Shown here piece by piece: positions 22,926 to 35,113 of a stretch of DNA of 64,000 nt. The first letter of the stretch is position 1. The number at the start of each line of letters is the position of its first letter. The translations under genes and the position numbers were made by a program. This DNA is from Xestospongia muta (taxonomy: Eukaryota > Porifera > Demospongiae > Haplosclerida > Petrosiidae). A model generated the notes under the pieces. The model was not told where the DNA came from, made no database searches, and was given only the letters and a program-made list of their open reading frames with translations. The stretch spans positions 6,064,923 to 6,128,922 of the forward strand of contig OY848922.1 in NCBI GenBank assembly GCA_963693285.1, in the 5' to 3' direction.

Positions 22926-25541
22926 GATGGAAATATGTAAGTCAAGGCCTTCATCTTCCATCTTTTCCAATTTAATTACAAATTTTAATAGACATGGCAT
23001 AGTCTAATATCATTTATTTTAGTTGATTGACAATGTTAAAGCTTATTTTATGCTCATACTAGTGTAAAACATAGTTATCTGGTTAATAAGTGTTACTTAC
23101 ACTAATAAGCATTTATTGTGTACAAACTTCACTATCTGTTCACTATTATAGAATTTACCTGTCCAAAACAAAGCTATTGTTATGTACAGTACAAATGTAG
23201 CAGTGGTTAGGTTATCAATCAGTTCATATTACGATGGCCATTAATTTAGTGTTTTAAAGGTTTATATACTTAAATTATATTTTAAGATACCAGTAGTATG
23301 AAATAGATAGCAAATTTTGAGTTGATTTTTAACATTTGATCAGATTAGTGAAAATAATTGATTATTTATTGTCTATTTAGAATGGATGGTTATTAAATGT
23401 TGAGTCAGTGTTAAGGTCACGTAATTGTAACCTATTACAATCTACTTAATTTGCTTTATGTAGTGCATATGTAGTAGCTTGTAATTGAAATCATATCTGT
23501 GACTTCTATTATATGTATTGATAATGATGTGTGTTCATGTTATAATTGTGCATGTGTATAATAATCTTAATGTTATATGAAGAATGTTTCCGTTGTTTAG
23601 TACATGTATATGTACTCTGTAGTTTGTTAGATTATAATCAATGATGAGTATGTGATTTACTGTCTACATGATAAATTTACTAATAATCACATGTAAATTT
23701 GCTAAGTTAGCATCACCAGATCTATTTTTTAATGATTTGTTGTTAAGATACAGCTTAGAAGTGTAAGACTAGTAACCACTTTTCTCTCCAGCTAGGTATA
23801 AATATCAACTTTAAAGCAAGAAATGTTGCATAAAATCAAATCAATTGACAAAAGTTCAATAAAAGTAATGAACAAGCATTGTAATGACAACCTCCACATA
23901 AAAATGTCTGTTAATTTAAAAGTATAAGATTTATTGAAAATATAAAACAATAATTTTGCATTGTTCACAAACTAAAAATATAGACACTGATGATTATAAT
24001 AAATAATATGTTTATCTTAAAGCCATGTCATTCATAGCTACTTTAATCACCAATTTTTAAGAACAAGTAACATGTTATCATAAAGACAAAAAGAATATAC
24101 ATCACTATAATTATCAAAAATGTGATTTCATTGTTTCTAAAGAAGACTTTCCTTACACTTTCACTGAATGATTTAAAAGGATTTACTATACCAACCTTAC
24201 ACTCTTTAGAATTTCAAAAACAACATTATAGGCAATGAATTTGTTTTGAAGTTTTTGTCTTGTTTTAAATCTACACAAAAGTATGAGATGTACTTTCTTG
24301 CATTTATGGTCACATATTATGTTTCAATGAGTGATAAGCTGTCAGTAAAAAGTTGACAGCTAGAATATTGAATAAGATTTTATAGTTTTTGTCATATTAC
24401 CGTTTGTGGAGTGGCGGAGACTGTGTTTGTGATTGCTAGTTTCAGACAATTGCCAAAGATATTGTTGTTACCATTTTAATAACATTATTGTGGCAAATTT
24501 ATAATAAAAGTCACATATGAATTATCAAAAAGGAAGACGATACAAATCATGAAGTTAGAGCTGAGGTAAGTCATGATCAGTGAGAATGTACTTTTGAAAT
24601 AAGAAAAAATAATCTCCTGAAAATGATTGTAAAAGTACTCATACCATTACTTAATGAAGCATATGATTCTAGACATTTTGTGGAGAGAAAAAAATAAAAT
24701 ATTGTCAATTGGTCGAAATGACACTAATATTGTTGGTATAGACTGTAGTTGTGTATAAAACATACAACCATTCTTGTTATGCTCAATGAGTAAGATATCT
24801 ACTGGAAAAATATCTGTATAAACTAAATATAGCTGGAGCTTTCAAAAAGGGTTTGCAATAGTCTAAGGTATCCAATTTAAAATTGCCAAAGTCTGACACA
24901 AGTAACTGTGTCTGAAATACTATATGCAAGGAAGATTCCTTAGAATTTCATAAATTAAGCCTAAATGTTTACGTTTATTTATATTATTCGTAGTTTCGAA
25001 TAATATGGTCACTCTATCTGTGTTTGAAGATTTTTGTTAGAGACTCTACTTAACTTAGCTTTACAATATATTTAGAAAATGGAAAATAGGTCAAGTAAAT
25101 AAACGATATTGTGTTACTAAATACAAATTCAAATAAATGATGACATTAATACAATTGAAGTGCAGTAGCAAATATATTGTGTGTGTTATCCAATAAATTG
25201 GACTGTATATTGCAAAAAAGAATAAGTTTGCACAATATATACTTGAAAAAGCATATAGTCCATAGATATAATAAACATGGAAACAAAGCTATAGGAAATA
25301 GTTTTTAAAAGCATTTCATTGAAACCTGATGAAAGAATCTCTTCAAAATTATAAGAAAGTACACTAATGAGTAAGAAAATGTAAACTTAGTAAACACCAA
25401 AGTAAATTAAAGAGATGAAATTAATGATATGAAGGAACCATTGAAGAAATGATTATAATAATGTAAAGTCAGTATCTTCCAAAACAATTATAAGTAACAA
25501 AATAAGAAATGATTATAATAATGTAAAATGAAAATGTGCAC
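22926..25541. other. No gene seen; downstream flank of gene A
   Basis: AT-rich and without a supported exon on either strand. Near the end of gene A a short repeated stretch (aaatgattataataatgtaaa) occurs twice at 25445-25530. No clear AATAAA was placed for gene A. Confidence 0.4.
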
Positions 25542-25823
25542 TCAATTTTTACAAACTGAAAGACATTTTTGCAGAATACTTTCAGCTACAGTTGGTTCAT
25601 AAACTGGTGGTAATTCTACTGCAGTTATTATAGTATTCCATTTAACTGGACTTGTTTTTTTTATCAAACCATATCTGAATGACACCTGCGAGTCTCTCTG
25701 TTTTGCTACTCCTTTCAGCACACAAATTTTCTAAATCTCCTTTTGTTATACTTAGGGACTGCCCTATTTGTTTCCATTTATTTGTAATAGGAAAAAGTAA
25801 ACAAGGTAGGTCTAACTTGTTGC
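25542..25823 (-). pseudogene. Gene A exon: second Death domain, frameshifted
   Basis: Reads NKWKQIGQSLSITKGDL, then ERLAGVIQIWFDKK, the Death-fold pattern seen in gene B's second and fourth Death exons. An extra A in the A8 run at 25655-25662 shifts the frame; the other frame then resumes with WNTIITAVELPP and ends at TGA 25542-25544. Confidence 0.7.
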
Positions 25824-26423
25824 CTATAGACAATAAAAAATATTTAGAAAAAATAATTTCATTTAACTAAAATAGCTCTTGGTCAAATGTTTTATCAATT
25901 AATAATTCGTCTTTAATCTTACCTATGGTAATTAAAACATCAGCTATTTTCACCTTCAGTAATTAGAGTAGGACCACAGGTATCTACAAACAAATATAGA
26001 GAAAGTTTATATGCGAGAATATTTTACATGTTAATTTACATTAATTTAAAGAAAACATAAGAAAAAGGCAGAGATAAAAATCTATTTAATTCAATCAATT
26101 GACTTTTAACACTTACCAACGTCTTTAAGAATGTGATCAGTTACTTCAGTCCTACATGGTGAATTGTGATCTATTGTTTTAGCTCCATCTACAGGCATAG
26201 GGATTGCTTTGTCTAAAGAAGACAATAATATGAACTAAACAAAATAGTTTTCAACATGTCATTGCAAACTGTCACTATTAGGTTATATAAAGAATGTTAA
26301 TAACATGTGTTAATGGTTTTGAATTAAAAAAAATAATGCACAAGCTAAAATAATGTGTATTTAATAACTATCATACATGATCATGGCAATTTTTATCTAG
26401 ATATCAAACTGAAATATTATTAC

Positions 26424-26678
26424 CATTTTGAGATATTATTTCTTGTACAATGCGATGTTCATCAATGGCCTTCAGAGCTTCAATGAAGTCTGCTTTGTTA
26501 GCATTTCCACTTTTTAACCATGTTACTAGCATGTCTTTACGAGATGGTGCAGGTTGATAGTGATTGAGTGCTTTAATATCTTTTATTACAGCATTTTTAA
26601 CACCCAGATGTATACCAAAAATTTCCCAGTCATCCACCTCTCTTACGAACTTCACAAGAACAGAGAGGTGACACTCAC
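26424..26678 (-). CDS. Gene A exon: first Death domain
   Basis: This 255-nt, phase 1-1 exon is intact. It reads ECHLSVLVKFVREVDDWE, then GIHLGVKNAVIKDI, RKDMLVTWLKSG and IEALKAIDEHRIVQEI, a full six-helix Death fold with the core W and the WL motif. It has the same length as gene B exons 47201-47455 and 45516-45770. Confidence 0.75.
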
Positions 26679-27065
26679 CTATTATAAAAAATCAATGTTA
26701 TCTTAGAAAAGTCAATATCATCTTAGAAAATTTACTTAGTGGTCCATTCGGTAGAGTTGAGGAGACTGAAATAACAGCTAATTCATGTTCTAAAAACAAG
26801 CAAGAGAATAATACACCATCCATACAAATACACAATGCAGAAATGGCATCCAAAAATATATCTAGATGGTTTATGTTGTTTATCACTCATTGAAATGATA
26901 GGTTAACTTTCGAATGTGTTAAAGTGATTTCATTAATTACATTACAGCTAATTTTAAGTGTAATATATATTACCTTTTTTGATTGGTTTCTTTGATGTTT
27001 TTTCAGGTTCCGTTAATACAAAAAATTCAATAAATTACTATACCATAGTTTGCTTCTAAGCTAAC

Positions 27066-27516
27066 CAATTAGCCAACATGTTTGTCATTCGTCAGTTAAT
27101 CTTAACGTAGGGAGCTCCTTTTCAATGCTGCACCTTATGACTGGAGGATCCTTATCCATTGACAGAACAAGTGGATGTAACTTGTTATCGTGAACACTTG
27201 AAATGTGTTTTTGTTGGCAAGGTACAGTAACTTGAGCAATAATGGCATCTTTATCATAAGCCAATATGTCAGCACAGGTTGATATAGCTTTACAAATGAT
27301 ATTACTAAGTTGAAAGCAATTTTCACTTAGGCCATTATAATAGACCTCTAGCCAATAGAATCGATCAACTAGTAGTACTGATCCAAACAGATCTTCAGAA
27401 TAAAGTAAAACAGCATAACGAAGCTGTCTTGGGAAAGTAGGTGATCGACTATCAATAAAAAATCGCGGATTATCTTGTCTGGAAACAATGGCAACCACTA
27501 AAGCTGTAAATATGCC
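27066..27516 (-). pseudogene. Gene A exon: COR tail with nonsense codon
   Basis: Reads FPRQLRYAVLLYSEDLFGSV, LLVDRFYWLEVYYNG and RCSIEKELPTLRLTDE, then TGA at 27085-27087, then QTCWLIG before the donor. Gene B has an Arg codon at the same place. The donor gttagc is poor beside gene B's gtgagt. Confidence 0.75.
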
Positions 27517-27691
27517 CTAAAAATTATAAAGTATTATTATAAGCTTGATGAATGTTGTTTTATTTGATTTATATAAACTATAAAAGAGATATATACATTA
27601 ATGAAAATGATAAAGCATACATAGTATATAATACACCAGTAATAAGTACTTATATACTTATAATTCTATTGCATACATGTACATATCTCAC

Positions 27692-29534
27692 CTGAGGGAC
27701 TACTTTTGTTTCAAAAGTAACTATCATTGGATCACAAGTTGCTTTAAAAACTGCAATGTGTTTGTCTGTCATCTGATGTGGTGGTAGAACAACTGGCATG
27801 AAATATTTCTGAGGAAGTTCATCTGAGAAAATAGGAGCAATAATACAAAGATATTGAAGTAATTTAAGAAACTTCTCCTCAGAAAATAATGGAGGCAAAA
27901 GAGGTAGGCAAACCTTATTTACTAAACAGGCATCAAAAATGCCATCTTCACGAAATATGTGTTGAGTTTCTAACTGCAAAAAATGTCCCTTTGGTAAAAT
28001 ATTTTTAAAGTTATCAACAAACGAAACTCGTATTAGAGCTGAAAGCATATCTAGGAAATACCGAGGATTAGTAAAAATTATATCAGGCAAAGCTGCTGGG
28101 AAATGAAGAAACAACGCCATTGAGTGTAAATACGTAACTGACTTCAGCACGTCATCTCTATTCATGCTAAAATTAAATCCTATAGCACAACAAGACTCTA
28201 AAGAGATCATTTCATGATCATTTTGTGAAGCCTCCTCTTTTACACGTAATTCAAACATATACCAACATACTGGTATAGGTATAGGGACAGTAACAACGTT
28301 TTGAAAAGCCATAATACGTTCACGAATAGAAGATGATATCTTCTCACGATTTAACCTGCAAAGATTATCTACTGGAAATATCACCTCTTCTGTTGATTCG
28401 TTATAAAAAATGAGGCAATCACGAAATTCATTCAATGAAGCTAGTATTTGGGCATTCTTTTTGGGTAAAGATTCGATAAGTGGCCAAAATTTTGTTTTGT
28501 CATAGTAAGTGCTGATAATCATAAAAAGAGGTTGCAAAATTAGGCTCTGATTGCCATCTACAACAGCCATGCTCTTAGCAGCAGCTACTGAATGTACAAA
28601 ATGCTCTATAAGTTGAATGTTTGTCATTTGTAGTTCACAAGGTTGATTGAGTAATTTACCATTTTGTGAGTAAAAAAACTTAGGCTTATCAGATAAATTT
28701 TCTTTTAAATTCGTGCAAATTATGTTGATTGTGTTGCCACGAATAAATGCTCGTGATATATCAGCAAATTGTGGTTGGCCCCCACTATCAAGAATATTTA
28801 TCCAAGTGGCTTTATGTAAGTTTTCTGAAATCCCTCGCTCTACAAGAACATCAACCATTTCATCAGTGTAGCTGTCAGGATCAGTTAATAACGTGCTTTG
28901 ATGTGACAGTGTTATAGGACTGGCAGTATTATCAGATGGCAAAGATGCCGTATTTAACATTGCATGAGCCACAGTAGAAATTTTAGTGGTTTTCACAAAT
29001 GACTTAGCATCAACATCTGAAGATAATGATATAGTTCTTGAGGGCATAATAGTTGAACTATTACAGATAGGACAAACGTCTGCAGTATCAACAGATGAGC
29101 TATAACCTTCTTTAACATCAGAAAAGGTATTACTTCCTTCAAATGGTTTGAGCTGCTTGGATGAATTTCCAGTGACATAACTAGTCAATTGTGATGGCAA
29201 GTTGGTAGATGTTACTGCATTTTCTAAAGTAGGATCATTTAATTCATGTAACAGTTGTTCAATAGAACAAATAGAATCAGATAACATCTTTAATAGGTCA
29301 CGTCTAGTAACTCCATCCCAGATTTTGCCTTTTTCTTTTCAGCTACTCTCTCAATAGCACGAACAGGTCTTGTTGCTAATGCTGTACTATGATGAACTCT
29401 TGATGCAGGCCAGTTGAAGAGCAATGATTTAAATGATGTTTTACCAACGCAAGGTGGTCCCATAAGAACAAGTCTCATGTTTCTGAGATAGACTTTGCCT
29501 TTATAGAGACCTTTTTTGAAGAGTTTTCTTAGTC
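27692..29534 (-). pseudogene. Gene A exon: Roc GTPase and COR, one frameshift
   Basis: One long exon. The P-loop reads GPPCVGKT, the G3 motif LDSGGQPQF and the G4-like motif STYYDKTK; COR follows with PVCWYMFELRVKEE, LHSMALFLHFP and FTNPRYFLDMLSALIRVSF. A single missing base in a run of A at about 29315-29325 breaks the frame after the P-loop region; from there 545 codons are open. A Ser/Thr-rich insert between P-loop and G3 differs strongly from that of gene B. Confidence 0.8.
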
Positions 29535-29591
29535 CTATATAAAAAAAAAAAATTGTAATTGCAATAATAAAAATCAGGGCATTGTATATTA

Positions 29592-29615
29592 TCAAATGCA
29601 AGGTAATATTATGAT

Positions 29616-29652
<37 letters not shown>
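29592..29652. repeat. (AT)n microsatellite in a gene A intron
   Basis: About 18 AT units centred on 29617-29652, close to the donor of the last ANK exon. Confidence 0.9.
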
Positions 29653-29657
<5 letters not shown>

Positions 29658-29668
29658 ATCAAACTTAC

Positions 29669-29729
29669 TTTCATCAGTGAAAGTACGTGCAGTTCCTGCA
29701 TTTGCTAAGTCAACTGGTTTCTTACCATC
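29669..29729 (-). CDS. Gene A exon: capping half ANK repeat
   Basis: A 61-nt exon reading DGKKPVDLANAGTARTF, ending in phase 1 with donor gtaagt. It corresponds to gene B exon 51021-51093 but is 12 nt shorter and diverged. Confidence 0.65.
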
Positions 29730-29929
29730 CTGAATAATAAAAAATAAAATATTATACAGAAAGAATTTAAAAATGATAATAAACGTAAGCAATTTAACAT
29801 TACTCTCTGTTTTACATATTTATTGATGAGCTTATATTGCAAACATTTCAAGTTTCGTTTATGAACACTAATGAAAAGTTATGTTATTGTCCATCTGGTA
29901 ACTGAGATACTTACTACATATATATTACT

Positions 29930-30375
29930 TAGACACTACATCATATATATCACAGAAATACTAAATTACATCATATATATCAATAAGATACTACATCATA
30001 TACATCAGTGAGATAGTACATCATATACTACATCATATATATCTCTGAGATACTAAATTGCATCATATATATCACTGAGATACTACATTACATATAAAAC
30101 TTTGAGATACTACATTACATCATATATATCACTGAGATACTACATTACATATAAAACTTTGAGATACTACATTACATCATATATATCACTGAGATACTAC
30201 ATTATATATAAAACTTTGAGATACTACATTACATCATATATATCACTGAGATATTACATTACATCATATATATCACAGAGATACTACATTATATATATAA
30301 CTTTAAAGTACTACTACATCATATATATCACTGATCAGTGAAATATATGATGTAGTAGTATCTAGAGATACTACA
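29930..30375. repeat. Minisatellite in a gene A intron
   Basis: Repeats of about 27-30 bases alternate between two forms (gatactacattacatcata and gatactacattacatataa), giving a higher period of about 57. It creates an artificial open frame at 30102-30341 of repeated RYYIT units, which is not a gene. It ends in a large palindrome. Confidence 0.9.
30309..30360. repeat. 52-bp near-perfect palindrome
   Basis: Two 26-base arms (30309-30334 and 30335-30360) meet without a spacer at ctga/tcag, with one mismatch. The outer arms are tactactacatcatatat and its complement. It could extrude a cruciform. Confidence 0.9.
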
Positions 30376-30529
30376 TTATCTATATCAATAGAGTTCACAT
30401 CAAAACATATACTGTCATGATTGATCTTAGCCACGAAAAGCTCTTTGATTGTTGGATATTTTCAGTGGTCTTTATATAAGTCACATCTTTTTTGTCACAC
30501 TTTAATGATTTAGTATATTGCGAAATTTT

Positions 30530-31004
30530 GCTACAGACATATTGTCAATCATTGATCTAGCCCAATGTATAATTAACAATTGCACATGTGTAACATAATT
30601 AATATTGATAGTGGAGTCAATGAGAAGAAATCATTAATTGTGTGATATATTATTACTATGTGTGTTGTTATAATTAACTTATTAAACAATGTTAGCAAGA
30701 AATGTAACTACACTATGAATAATAATAATAATAAAAATAATTATCAATACAAAATGAATGTCGGAGACTTAGTATATTTTTATAAGATAGTTTATTAGCT
30801 CGTGTTCACAAATCAAACCGGTCATTGTCTAAGGAATTATATTAATAGGTTGGTAATTGTATTGGGAAATACATTAGAGTAAAATTATACAACAATCTAT
30901 CATACCTTATTGACAGCATCAATATCAGCACCACTTCTAGCTAATAATGTGATGATCTCTACGTGATTTTTGGAGGCTGCAAAATGTAATGCAGTCCAGC
31001 CATC
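30530..31004 (-). repeat. ANK exon plus intron duplicate, gene A unit 2
   Basis: Exon 30906-31004 together with about 370 bases of intron downstream in transcription matches 32140-32614 in the same order (for example tgtgttgttataattaa and caatgttagcaagaa). This is a tandem duplication of an exon-intron module. Confidence 0.7.
30906..31004 (-). CDS. Gene A exon: ANK repeat
   Basis: A 99-nt phase-0 exon encoding one 33-residue ankyrin repeat: DGWTALHFAASKNHVEIITLL then SGADIDAVNK. The acceptor is tttag and the donor gtatg. Confidence 0.8.
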
Positions 31005-32139
31005 CTAAAACAAACATGCGGTATATGAACAATGCACATTGTACAATAACAGCAAATATATCATTTTCCTACCCAGTATACTGGTAAGACATAATACTAT
31101 CATGCTTTTAATGATATCATATTTGCAGCATTCTAAATATGCCATGAGGTTTTTGTGATGATACATTCTTATACAACTATATTCCTATATATTTTGTACT
31201 CTACAAGGTAATTTGTACATCATAATAGTACACTGCGATATAATTGTTAAAAGATCATTATAATGTAAATATTGTGAATTGAAAACAATAACTTAATAAA
31301 ATTAATTGTGCACAATTAGAAAGTAAAAGAAGACAAGTCACAAGTACAATGTATAAACCTTTGACCTGTATAGTGTTACCATTATATTTTAAATATTTGA
31401 CAGGTATAGCTATAATATTGATGATCACTCTTGTTCAATTAAATATACTCATCACTCTTATATGACTAGCTGAAGTGTTTCCTATAATTTAGACATTTAT
31501 TAATTCATCATTTTAAATGTTAAAGATGTTAAGATCAGTACTATGTCCTTTAGCTAACATAGAAATTTATTCTAATGAAAAATTTGATAAACTAAATAAT
31601 TCAAAAGCAATAGATCTAATTATTATATTTCACTTAGTTTCCAAAGCAGCCACATGTACAGATCAAACTGTACTTCTTGGAATTGTTAGAACAATCTGAA
31701 AAATGTTCTACAGTTATTCTACTTTCTATGTAATCAATTGAGCACATGTTGAGCTTTCTGTTAACATGCCCAAGACAAATAGATACTTAAAAAATCAAAT
31801 TACATATTAAAAAGCTCCTTATGACCTGAATTGTTTCAGAAGACTTAGGAGGCCATTAAAACTTCTTCAGATTGCTATTTTTTATGAAGTCTATTTTATC
31901 GTTTAAATTACTTACAATGAAGACTCTTTGAAAGAAAACATTAACTTACAAAAAATAAAACATAAACAAATACCAATAAAAATTATTAGTCAGCTCTTTA
32001 ATTCTTCTAATTAATGACAATATTAATGCATTAGCTAAATAGTAAGCTGGAATTGAAATTTAAATGTATGTTCTACGCATTCATTATCATGATAGATCTC
32101 AAAAAGGTTTGTCAATAATTGAATGATATATTTTATTGC

Positions 32140-32515
32140 ACAATCTTTTACAGCAATGTTGTCAAGTAATGATGTAGTACAATACATATTTAGTAATTGC
32201 GAGTGTGTAGCATAATTATATTGTGTGGTAGAGTCAGTGAGAAAAAGTCATTAAAGGTTTAGCACATTATTACTATATGTGTTGTTATAATTAATTATTT
32301 ATACAATGTTAGCAAGAATTGTAGCTAAAATATAAATAACAATCAATAGATTTTCAATAGATAATGAATGTTTGAGTCTTACTATACTCATACATGAGAC
32401 TTTAGTAGCTTGATTACACAAATGAATGTCTTCTTGGTGTAAGAAGTTATACTCATTGGTTGTTATTTGTGTTGGCAATAACATTTATTTACTATCATAC
32501 AATAATCTATGATAC
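32140..32515 (-). repeat. Duplicate intron segment, gene A unit 1
   Basis: The intron part matching 30530-30905; with exon 32516-32614 it forms the first copy of the duplicated module. Confidence 0.65.
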
Positions 32516-32614
32516 CTTATTGACAGCAGTAATATCAGCACCATCGCTATTTAATACTTTGATGATTTCTGGATGACTATTAAAGGTTGCAAAATGTAGT
32601 GCAGTCCAACCATA
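32516..32614 (-). CDS. Gene A exon: ANK repeat, most 5' found
   Basis: A 99-nt phase-0 exon reading YGWTALHFATFNSHPEIIKVL then DGADITAVNK. It is the first recognisable exon of gene A. No start exon was found upstream to 38 kb. Confidence 0.8.
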
Positions 32615-34860
32615 CTGTAGCAATAAAACAATAACCAGTACATGAATAATACACACTATACTATATCACTATTTAGATCATTGTTCAATTCTAAATACTG
32701 GTCACATACTGTTGTTCTAATGACTTCATAATTATATATATCCATATTGGAAGTTTCTAGATGGTACATTCCTACACCTTTATATTCCCATATGTACAGC
32801 CACTATATAACATACTTTATATGGTACTTTTTATGTAACAATACACTGCTGAAAAATTACTAGAGTATTATGAAATTCTCATAATAGTTAGAGGGCACTT
32901 AACAAACTAATCTGTCTGCACACTGTAAATAATGTATGTGATTTGGTAACAAAAACGCAACAGTTACTGATCATATTCTAGCAATCATTCAATCTTAAAC
33001 AGGAGCAACACATTATATTTTAGGAAGGCTATTATTATGAATAACATCATCTTATATACAAATGATAGTTGGCTTCAATAAGAGGTGAGCCTAAAGTAAT
33101 CTCATTGAAAATGACATTAGTAAGCCAAAAATATAATTAACTATAAAAAGCCAGAAACTAAAGCAAGACAATTCACAAGTACAGTGTGTATATTAATGCA
33201 TAACCTGTATAATGATGCCATATCATAATGTACTGTACATATTCACACACATACATATAAATGTGTGTATGATCTTTACTACACACACACACACATATAA
33301 TGTTTATTCTGCTTTATTTCTAATTTAATTTAGCATGCATATATTGGATAGATCAATTACATTTTTTTACAGTGAACTATCCTTTTGCACTTTTAATTAC
33401 ATCAAGAGTTATAATATATTTGTCCCACAAGTAAAAGAACATTTTAAACTAAAGTAAGTCATTTTATAATACTGGATGATATTACATTCCTAAATAGTTA
33501 GACTCTGCAGATGTGCTATCAGGTAGATAGTAACATTACATATGTAGAGATGACACAATATTCTTTCTTCTTATTATATTTCTCTTTACACAATTATAAC
33601 TATAAGTCTTATAAAGAATATTTTACACATAAAGATATGTTTGTACATGAGGTATCCACTTTTAGAAGTCTATTTTAACAAATTCAAGTAGTGATTTTAT
33701 AGAGTTTGGAATATTCTCTGCAAGAAACACCATCTTATTAACAGTGTAATAACTAATTATAATTGTGTTAATGAAGAATATATAAAATAACAAAATTGGA
33801 AGTCAGTGATACAATATTGCATTCTACCACAGAATTTGTTCTAAGTGAAATCAATGTGAGTTGCAAACTGTTTGAACCTGTTTCTTTATGAGATTTTTCT
33901 TGTCTTTCATTAATATCACCAGCTTAGCACCAATTAAGTGAATTATTAAATATTTTTTAATTATATATATACTTAGCATTTTTTTTATTTTGCTATCATT
34001 ATTTTTAGTGATATGTCAATAGTTGTAGGTGTTACTTGTTAAAAATTGGATTATTTATTTACATGTTTTACCAGATGTTTATCTTTGAAATTGAGACTTT
34101 AAAAGAGCAACATGCTTTCAAAAGTTCAGTACATTAATGAAACCTCATACAAAAAAAACGTGTTTGCTTTGATTGAATGCTTTGTGATACAAGCTTTAAA
34201 AGATTCCACTACCTGTGACTATCATAGTTGAGATTATCTCAGTATTAACCCTTTTTTAACAAAATAATTGTGTAGGTGGAGTTAATGAATGCCTGTATTT
34301 AATTTGCCTTAGGCACATGTTCGTCGTGGCAAGAGGAAGACGCCTTTTAGAACTTCTAACAGGTTCAATTATGAGTAAATATGCCAACCTTAGTTGATTT
34401 GTAGGTCTAGAGATGTTATAAAGTGATTCAGTAAATTCTATCTTGAACTCTACTGAAAGTAAGTCATTCTATCATATGTTTTCTACTACCATCTTTGTAA
34501 TGAAAGAAGCAGTTGGAATTGAAGCGTTAGGGCTGAGGTACATTAGTGATAGCTTTTGTAAGTACTACAATTGATGCAAAAGATGTCTAGTATATAAACG
34601 TGTTGGTATCACTTACCTTGTTGGTAGAAAATTAATAGTGGGATTTTGTGTGTGTGTATCTGTATATGCTTACTGTTTGTTAAGTTAGACATTTCAGTTA
34701 GAGGTTGATAATGTACATTTATTTTTTTTTGTATATATGTAAGTGTCTCTAATTTTCATTAGGTCCATGATGGGTGTGGTAAAGTAGGAAACAGTCATCA
34801 CTCTTTCCAGTATGACAGAGGTAAAGGCTGCAATCACTACAAAAGCATTGAGTATTTCTT
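32615..34860. other. No gene seen
   Basis: AT-rich, with TG/CA runs at 33240-33300. A plus-strand 21-codon basic frame after a possible acceptor (34310-34375, containing RRGKRKTPFRTSNRFN) is too short to call. Confidence 0.35.
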
Positions 34861-34879
34861 TGTTTAAAAATGCATAACA

Positions 34880-35113
34880 TTAGTGAGACCTGTGTCTACT
34901 GCCATCGTGCTTTTGGGGAAAATGGTGCCGATAAAATTTCTTCACTGGTAGACACAATGAAGGACAACCAGGACGCTTACAACCACAATACGATCTAATA
35001 GCCTTAGTAATGTGATATATGAACTGTGTTCCTAATTTTCCTTTGTCTTTAGCTAATATATAAAATGCACTATTACAAGGACCGGTTCTATAGAAACCAC
35101 ACCCACATCCAGC
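34880..35113 (-). CDS. Cys-rich orphan terminal exon, unrecognised
   Basis: After a strong acceptor (cttactttttag) the minus strand stays open for 77 codons to TAA at 34880. It begins AGCGCGFYRTGPCNSAF and later reads YCGCKRPGCPSLC, then a His-rich end (RHHF, KHDGSRHRSH). Seven Cys and several His suggest a zinc- or disulfide-bound module. A diverged second copy at about 39385-39440 keeps GC.CG...NGP. It belongs to repeat F, so it may be part of a dispersed element. No upstream exon was found. Confidence 0.35.
   Translation of the reverse strand, partial: AGCGCGFYRTGPCNSAFYILAKDKGKLGTQFIYHITKAIRSYCGCKRPGCPSLCLPVKKFYRHHFPQKHDGSRHRSH

Larger units (their letters stand above)
25542..32614 (-). 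pseudogene. Gene A: decayed ANK-Roc-COR-Death protein (ROCO/DAPK-like paralogue of gene B)
   Basis: Exons, in transcription order: 32516-32614, 30906-31004, 29669-29729, 27692-29534, 27066-27516, 26736-26789, 26424-26678, 26117-26212, 25923-25983, 25542-25823. They encode two ANK repeats and a half repeat, Roc GTPase, COR, COR tail and two Death domains, exon for exon like gene B. Four lesions are visible: one base missing in an A-rich run at about 29315-29325; TGA at 27085-27087 where gene B has AGA; one extra base in 25923-25983; and one extra A in an A8 run at 25655-25662. The COR-tail donor is weak (gttagc) and no start exon was found. Gene B's 45- and 57-nt linker exons are absent. Homopolymer lesions could be assembly errors, but together with the nonsense codon a pseudogene is more likely. 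Confidence 0.75.

Noticed and set aside
29313..29330. A tiny intron to explain the Roc frameshift of gene A
   Set aside because: A one-base loss is enough, no GT-AG pair fits, and gene B has no intron there.
30102..30341. Repetitive 79-codon frame (RYYIT units)
   Set aside because: Product of the minisatellite; period and phase follow the DNA repeat, not protein selection.
29930..30375. CRISPR-like direct repeats
   Set aside because: No unique spacers, AT-rich, lies in a eukaryotic intron; it is a minisatellite.
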